NCBI RefSeq assembly: GCF_026151205.1
Contig: NC_087074.1
Coordinates: forward strand, 16,255,962 to 16,319,961
Origin: Bolinopsis microptera
Taxonomy: Eukaryota > Ctenophora > Tentaculata > Lobata > Bolinopsidae
Direction of reading: 5' to 3'
Length of the DNA stretch: 64,000 nucleotides
The position numbers were made by a program, and so were the translations under genes. This document shows, in pieces, positions 58,331 through 64,000 of the stretch (the first letter of the stretch is position 1; each line of letters begins with the position of its first letter). The notes under the pieces were generated by a model. The model saw only the letters and a program-made list of their open reading frames with translations, had not been told where the DNA came from and made no database searches.

Positions 58331-60440
58331 TTGGACCCCAATGTTAACCTTGCAGCAACTGTGTCAGCCCAATATACTCTAGAAGTATGATCACACTTAT
58401 TTTAATGAACAAAAGACCCATAATTAATATAATCAGATACTCGTCAACAGCAGCAGTTTCCTTACGTGTGATGTGTTGTCCTTCTCCTTTCTGTGTCCCC
58501 GTCGTTTTGTTTTGTGAAATGTATTGTAGTAGTGTTTTAATATTTAAATCGAACGCAACTCAATAGTTAATAATAACAAACACAAATACTATTTTAAATA
58601 ATTGATTAATATCGATTTATATACGAACCAAACATTAATTAATCTTTAATAACCTTTTATATATGTGTTAAACAATCCAGGGCATATCTAAAATTCGATA
58701 ATGAACTTCATATATTATTAGTGCCGCGTGCTGATAAATATTCTGGGAATCAATCCACCCAATTGCAATCGTGGCGATAACATATTTTTGTGCTTGGCCG
58801 GTTTTAGGTTTGAGTTTGTGCTCCAAAAGTGGTAAATCGGGTGCTAGTAAAGCTCTTGCAGGCAACTGGCTCCTTTTGCCAACTGCTTTTGGTTTAAGCG
58901 CTGACTCACATTTGGAACTGGCACTGGTATAATTGTAATATCCTACGAAGTCAGTATGCTATATTATTTTGCAAAACTCGTTTAATATCTTGACAATACA
59001 TAAAGTTTATGTTACCTGAGGACCCCCGCCAATAAAGATTTGGCGGAATGACAGGCTGAGCGCGGCCCAGTAAAGTTTATGGTTTTAGGTTTAGGCGCGG
59101 CGCACGCACCGCTTATATGTTATAGCTCATTCAGCTTCTGTTTTCAGCGCTGTGTTGCTACACACTGTATAGCATGTGGGTCAAGCGCGGTGCCGCGCCT
59201 AAACAGCAAAAGAGTTATTTATTTTAAAATTTATTTTTGTATCTCAAAAATGATGTAAAGTTTTTAATATGACGAAGAATTAAAGCTATTTCCGTATATA
59301 GTACAGCCTAAGTGCTAAGCATGCTCGTTAGAAAAACTATGAACAATGAACATAACATGCTAGCTTTCTTTATTTTGTAAGTCGCGTCGGCTGACATCTT
59401 GGGTTGTACTGGATGTAACAAGTTTATTATCGGATGTCTACTTATATTCATTATTCATTGTAATGGCAATAAAATTTAAATTTTGTTTTAAAAAAAAAAA
59501 AAAAAAAATTCTAACTTAGGTGAGGATGCCTTGGCAGATTTCCAGGTATCCACAAATTCTTCCCTCATGTTGTGACTGATTTGGGTAGAGAGCTTGGATT
59601 TTGAAGAGGATGAGTGGGGAAGTTATATTTGGTGAGAAGATTAGAGATGTTGGTGTACCAAGGAAGGCCCAGCATAATCTGCTCGTGAAATGCAGCGGAG
59701 AGAAGTTCATTTTCAGTGCTTTCAAGACGACTATAGAAATCTATTGCAAGTTTGCAGGCTTCAAAGAAGAGGGGGTGGCGCCCTATTATATAAAAACAAT
59801 CCTACAAAAACTCAATATTTTTTCTTACTCAAATATTGGGAGGAACATTTGAAAATCACTCTTGGCCTTGAGGCTCCAAGTTTTGGAGGACTTCGCCGCT
59901 TTGATCGCTGTTGATGCGCCGCGCAGACTAGCATTTTTGCTTCGACGAACGTTGGGTTAACAAGAAAACAACACATTTTTCAAGAAAACAACAAATTAAT
60001 AAACGGTAAACACATAATAATAACATCGTCAATCAACTCCAAGTTCAAATCTAGTTAAATAATGTTAACAAAACAAACGGTTAAATTTATTACCAATTAT
60101 TCAATCAATACACATCAAAAATTTTAATATATATTGGAAACAATGCGCAAAATGGATGTTTTAAACTATAATTTTGTTGTCACTAATAATCTATTCACTA
60201 TTGACTTTTAAAGTTGAATTTTAGTTAAATATAAAATGCCATCAAAGGTCAAATTATAAAATTGATAAGATTCGATTGCTTTATCATCTATGACTAAAAA
60301 ACGTTTTGTTTTTTTGGAAGTTTTTTAGGTTGAAGCCTTTTTTGTTTTTTCATTTCTTGACCAAAATTTTACCCTTTGAATTACATAAATGACATGTCGT
60401 GTAATTAGATGTAATGATACATAAATTTGAAATTGAATTC
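58331..60440. other. Repeat-rich DNA, no gene seen
   Basis: No exon supported. An A19 run lies at about 59490-59508, possibly the poly(A) end of an unrecognised retroposed sequence lying 5' of it. The segment around 59045-59070 (GGCGGAATGACAGGCTGAGC) recurs with small changes near 62327-62363. The frames at 59601-59852 and 59690-59914 have no domain. Confidence 0.4.
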
Positions 60441-60960
60441 GCGTGACTGTTAAAATAAAATTATTGACTTTAATTTACTTGTTGCTGTTATTTCGCCCCG
60501 GACCCCTGCATCCGGGAATTGCATTGTGCGCGCGCGCGGCGGGTTCACAACGTGTGACAAATATTTACCTGGCACGCCAGCTCGGCAGCTCGATCCTATA
60601 CGCAGCGCTTTTTCAAGCTTCCAGTTCTGTACCTGAGGCGTTCTGTTTTGTATCACGTCGTGACCCCCACGGTCGTTTCACTTTATCGTTATTACGATAC
60701 AGGGGAGCCGCGCACTCGTGCGCGGCGGGTCATACAACGTATGACAAGCTCTTTTCAAGCTTCCTGTACAGAGAAGCGAGCATGAGACTAGAATATATAT
60801 AGCAAGCTAGGTAAATATATGGTATAATATACGCAATCAACGTAATAAAAGCTGAAGTAATCCGTAAACCAGTATAAACTACTTTTAGTTGGTCTTGTGT
60901 CTTGGTTTGTTCAAGGTTATTAACCCAGCGGACCTTACTACATAACAGGGTGATCGCCTC
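60441..60960 (+). other. Possible LTR-like sequence, unproven
   Basis: This GC-richer block contains a duplicated segment (GCGCGGCGGGTTCACAACGT near 60530 and a diverged version near 60720, each followed by TTTTCAAGCTTCC). An AATAAA near 60846 is followed by a GT-rich stretch and TTGTTCAAGGTTATTAACCC. This looks like the R-U5 end of a solitary LTR. I found no second LTR, no TG...CA pair I trust and no target duplication. The 119-codon frame at 60443-60802 lies inside it and has no domain. Confidence 0.25.
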
Positions 60961-61265
60961 TTCACAGCTTGTTGAACTCCGCGCGCGCTTGTTAGTTCAT
61001 TGCATTTGCACGCTTCAATTACAAATTATTCCAAAAATGCAATTGTACCACGTACCACGCGCTCCTTCTAAATCGCTCGCCCAAATTTTAAGAAAATTCT
61101 TTTGAAAAGGCCCTTTGGGCATGAAAGTAATCTAGATCGATATCGGTGTATTTTTGGACGCTGATTCCGAATCACCCCCCATGACATAGGGTTAAAATGC
61201 TTCCCTGGAGAGTTATGGGCAAAAAACCGTTTTGGTCACGTGACAGGCTAGTAAAATACAAATTC

Positions 61266-61420
61266 GATTGTTTAGGGCCCGGGTTAGGGTTAGGGTTGTG
61301 GTAAGGGTTATGGTTAGCTTCGGGGTTATGGTTAGGGTTAGGGTTGGGATTAGGGTTTATGTAAAACCTTCTTGTACGGCTGCTTCACCATAAAAACCAA
61401 AGTCACGTGAAATTTTTGGG
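61266..61420 (+). repeat. Degenerate telomere-like GGGTTA patch within a dispersed repeat
   Basis: GGGTTAGGGTTAGGGTT and variants alternate with GGTTATGGTTAGCTTCGGGG. The patch is followed by GGCTGCTTCACCATAAAAAC and AAAGTCACGTG. The same arrangement, diverged, is at about 51870-52000, so this is a dispersed repeat containing telomere-like DNA, not a chromosome end. Confidence 0.65.
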
Positions 61421-61712
61421 CGAGCGAATTAGTAAAAGCCCGTACCACGTGATACGATTCAGCCAATCAGATAACAAGAATCCGCAAAGTTAAAGCTACG
61501 CAGTTTTATAAGGCCTAAAATATAACTTTTCGCGATAATTCAAAATCTACATTGTTTTGAATTTTCCTTCTGGGGAGGAAACGTTATTTTTACAAGGCAA
61601 ACATTTTGTTGAAAACCAAAAGTTTCTATTTCTTTTGCTTCCGCGGCCCCTAACGGCAAGGTTTCCTGGGAACCTGACTTAAAAATTTGGGTGCCATGAA
61701 AATTAACGCCTT

Positions 61713-61844
61713 AACGGGTGATACTCGTAAAATATCTGTTCCAAATTCATATATTGGACCGTCGACGAGTCCAACTCGGCGCGCGTCCTGGTAGGTTGTA
61801 AACCTACAATATATGGAACAGATATTTTACGAGTATCACCCGTT
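61713..61844. repeat. Perfect 30-bp inverted repeat with 72-bp loop
   Basis: AACGGGTGATACTCGTAAAA... (61713-61742) is exactly mirrored at 61815-61844. The loop contains GTCGACGAGTCCAACTCGG, GCGCGCG and a small inverted pair AGGTTGTAAACCT. It may be a short fold-back MITE. Confidence 0.85.
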
Positions 61845-63660
61845 TAGTTAACTGTTTATACGAAACGAACATTTTGTTTAAAACCAAACGTTTCTATTTC
61901 TTTTATTTTCGAAGTTAGGCCCCTACCAGTAAGGTTTTTTGAGTATAATTGACGGCCGATGTTACCCGTCTAAATTTCTTCGAACTAGCACGCCGCTTTC
62001 TTCTCGAAATCAAGTGCTACGAGGTAGCCGGCGCCTGCATCAGTCCATTAATTGCTCTTGTGAAACAATGGACAAACAATTAATTACGTGTACGCGACCT
62101 TTTGATTGCACCTTACTAGCTGGCTAAGTGCGTCATGTTATTTATAAAAGTGCAATCTTGTTTCATTCAGCGATTTCATGCTAGCGCGCTGCCCTTACGT
62201 TTACCTATTGCACGCGCGCCTGACTGCTGACGCATTCCAAGCTAGCTCCATGTTAAAACAATGGACTTATCTGGAGACCCCTGCATGCCGGCTATAATAA
62301 TGTTCATAAACATAGATAAGAGATTCGGCGGAACGACACTCGACAGGCTGAGCACCGCCCAGTAACAATGAACAAGGTTAAAATACTGTACTCCCCTGGC
62401 AAGATGTCGGCAAAAAACTGTATCGATCACGTGATATGTGATATGACCATTGATCATGATATAGTCGACTCCGACGAGTTTCAGGAAACCTTACTGGCTG
62501 GGGCCTAACTTCGAAAGTAAAAGAGCTAGAGACTTCCGGTTTTTTGCAAAATGTTCGCCTTGTAAAAGTAACGTTACCCCCCGTGCCCCGGCCCAGGAGG
62601 AAAATTAGGGACATTGTAAATTTTGGGTTATCCCGAAATGTATGATTTTGGGCCAAATAAAAGGTCGCAGCTTTATAACTTTGCATTTGCAAATTAATGT
62701 GGTTGTCGTGACTACATATATGGCTGAATTCAGATTGTAAAACGCGTGCGAGCAGCGAGCTTTTCGTCACGCGCGACGACATGAAACATGCTATCGAAAA
62801 ATGATCACCCCTAGCAAGCCCGCCAGGCAGTAAGGTTTCGATCCTGGGTAACTTTGGCGTATCCATGAAGACGGCCTATAATACCCTGCATGCCTAGATA
62901 CTAGAGTCCCTATTTCCCCCTCTGGCCATCGAAGTGGAAGTGGAACTTCCCACCCATGAACCTTAACACCAATTATTATAAACCTTAGCTCTTAAGCTTT
63001 ACAACTTCTTCCCTTTATTGGCTACGCGCCCCAGTTAGTGTTGGAAACCAGTACACTCCTTCTTTCAATTCCACCACCAGCCCTGTTAGGAGACAGAGAG
63101 CCTACCTGCAATATTGTAGGAGCCTTCAGTACCAGGGACCTTTGTGGAATTAGTTAATTGATTTCACAATTCACAGAGTGAACACCCGACCAATTTACCT
63201 AGACCCTAGAGCAGTTCCAGTGATTAATGATCTCAATGTACCTAGACCCTAGATCTGTCCCAGTAATTAAGGATCGTTAACGGCATTCCTGGCGAGTGGC
63301 ACCTCGCGACATTCCTGCAGGCGAGTGGCACTTTGCAGAGAACGGCAACTATTGCTCAGTTCTCGGTTTTGCACATTTGAGCACGGAGTAGCTCCTTAGG
63401 CTTATACTGATAAAGAGTGTTACCATAGTTACAACACTACTGATGAAGGTCACAGAGACATCAATCTACAATGTTAGGAATTAGGATACAGTGAAGCTGT
63501 AATTGGTTTCTTTTGAAATTTATGTTTTGTTGATAATTTATGTTATTTGTTTTATTGAAATTGGAATATGAAACATACTAACTGATAACAGAATGTAATA
63601 TCAATCAGAAATAATCATACACAAATCAGAGTCCAGAAGTAACTCTAAAACTGTCAGACA
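61845..63660. other. Unassigned DNA upstream of the right-edge gene end
   Basis: No supported exon. A sequence around 61865-61935 (AACATTTTGTTTAAAACCAA) recurs directly near 61599-61640 and inverted near 62500-62580, so this is repeat-derived. An ACTGATGAAGGTCACAGAGA word at about 63449 looks like a worn hammerhead/Penelope-type tail, without the GAAA half. An AATAAA on the minus strand near 63550 could serve the adjacent gene. Confidence 0.4.
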
Positions 63661-64000
63661 TTAGTTCATAGTTTGAACATTTAACATTTTTGTTTTGTCC
63701 TTTTTATTTTTCTTCTTCTTGCATATGCAGGTTGGCAAAATATCATTTCCGTTCCACTGTCCTCCCACGCAGGAGAGCTTGCTATCCTTCTTCTTCTTGA
63801 TCTTGCACCTTTTGTCGCACTTGACCGTAGCAGTAGTTCCCTCGACCAGATTATCCCCAGTGCTGAAGGACACCTTTCCCCGGCTCACAGCATTGGTGAT
63901 GTCCCAGCAGGTCCTAGCCCTGCTGCACAGACCTCTAGCTTGAAACGTCAGAGAGCTCTTCATCTTCCAAGCCCCGGTGTTCTTGTTTATCAGCCCGAAT
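63661..64000 (-). CDS. 3' part of a gene with a sushi/CCP module, cut by the window edge
   Basis: The minus-strand frame is open from the window edge (first full codon at 63999) to the TAA at 63661. It reads FGLINKNTGAWKMKSSLTFQ, CSRARTCWDITNAVSRG, KVSFSTGDNLVEGTTATVKC, SKLSCVGGQWNG and ILPTC, then a lysine-rich end. Cys spacing with G.V.F..G....G....V.C...L.C...G.W....P.C is the sushi/CCP pattern of extracellular and complement-like proteins. The preceding CSRARTC may end another module. The lysine-rich tail (KKKKNKKDKTK) is unusual. The start lies outside the window, and a splice acceptor within the segment cannot be excluded. Confidence 0.7.
   Translation of the reverse strand, partial: FGLINKNTGAWKMKSSLTFQARGLCSRARTCWDITNAVSRGKVSFSTGDNLVEGTTATVKCDKRCKIKKKKDSKLSCVGGQWNGNDILPTCICKKKKNKKDKTKMLNVQTMN

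Noticed and set aside
60441-60960. LTR retrotransposon
   Set aside because: No second LTR, primer-binding site pairing, gag-pol frame or target duplication was found; listed only as a weak possibility.
63440-63500. Third hammerhead (ACTGATGAAGGTCACAGAGA)
   Set aside because: It has CTGATGA and a possible stem, but the GAAA half of the core is missing.

Overview
This is nuclear DNA from a multicellular animal. It is AT-rich, its genes have many GT-AG introns, and transposons and satellites are abundant. The content (Penelope-like, RTE-like and CR1/Jockey-like retroelements, fold-back DNA elements, a CUEDC1 orthologue, ARHGAP20-type proteins) suits an invertebrate, possibly an early-branching one. 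I cannot name the species.

Layout. 1-5.6 kb is gene-poor, with a 56-bp satellite (15 copies) and a 12-bp minisatellite (36 copies). From 5.7 to 27.0 kb two paralogous genes lie head to tail on the + strand. I rebuilt both exon by exon: gene A (5729-14524, 7 exons, about 898 aa) and gene B (15443-27042, 15 exons, 1209 aa). Each encodes a RhoGEF (DH) domain, a PH domain, a Ras-association-like domain and a RhoGAP domain. The PH, RA and GAP parts resemble ARHGAP20, and both proteins end in a class I PDZ ligand. One polypeptide therefore appears able to switch Rho-family GTPases both on and off. Exons 3 to 6 have identical sizes in A and B, but A has lost every intron in its 3' half. A also has a one-base frameshift in a G run and lacks the catalytic GAP asparagine that B keeps. 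The last intron of B holds a 3.86-kb long-armed Tc1/mariner-like element carrying what looks like a stray exon of a PITPNM/RdgB-type gene.

28.5-32.4 kb is an intact RTE-like retrotransposon on the minus strand, with a short deletion derivative of itself head to head. 33.6-35.8 kb holds two MITEs. From 51.7 down to 35.9 kb, on the minus strand, is an 11-exon CUEDC1 orthologue (487 aa, CUE domain). Its introns contain a fold-back element with 0.83-kb arms, a truncated Penelope-like element with a GIY-YIG domain and hammerhead-like motifs, a second hammerhead-like hairpin, a tRNA-derived SINE and several tandem repeats. 53.7-58.3 kb is a graveyard of LINE reverse-transcriptase fragments in both orientations. 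58.3-63.6 kb is mostly unrecognised repeat DNA. At the right edge (63661-64000, minus) lies the 3' end of a gene with a sushi/CCP module.

The main biological story is the tandem pair of dual GEF-GAP regulators that have diverged in catalytic residues, intron content and tail length while keeping the PDZ-binding terminus.
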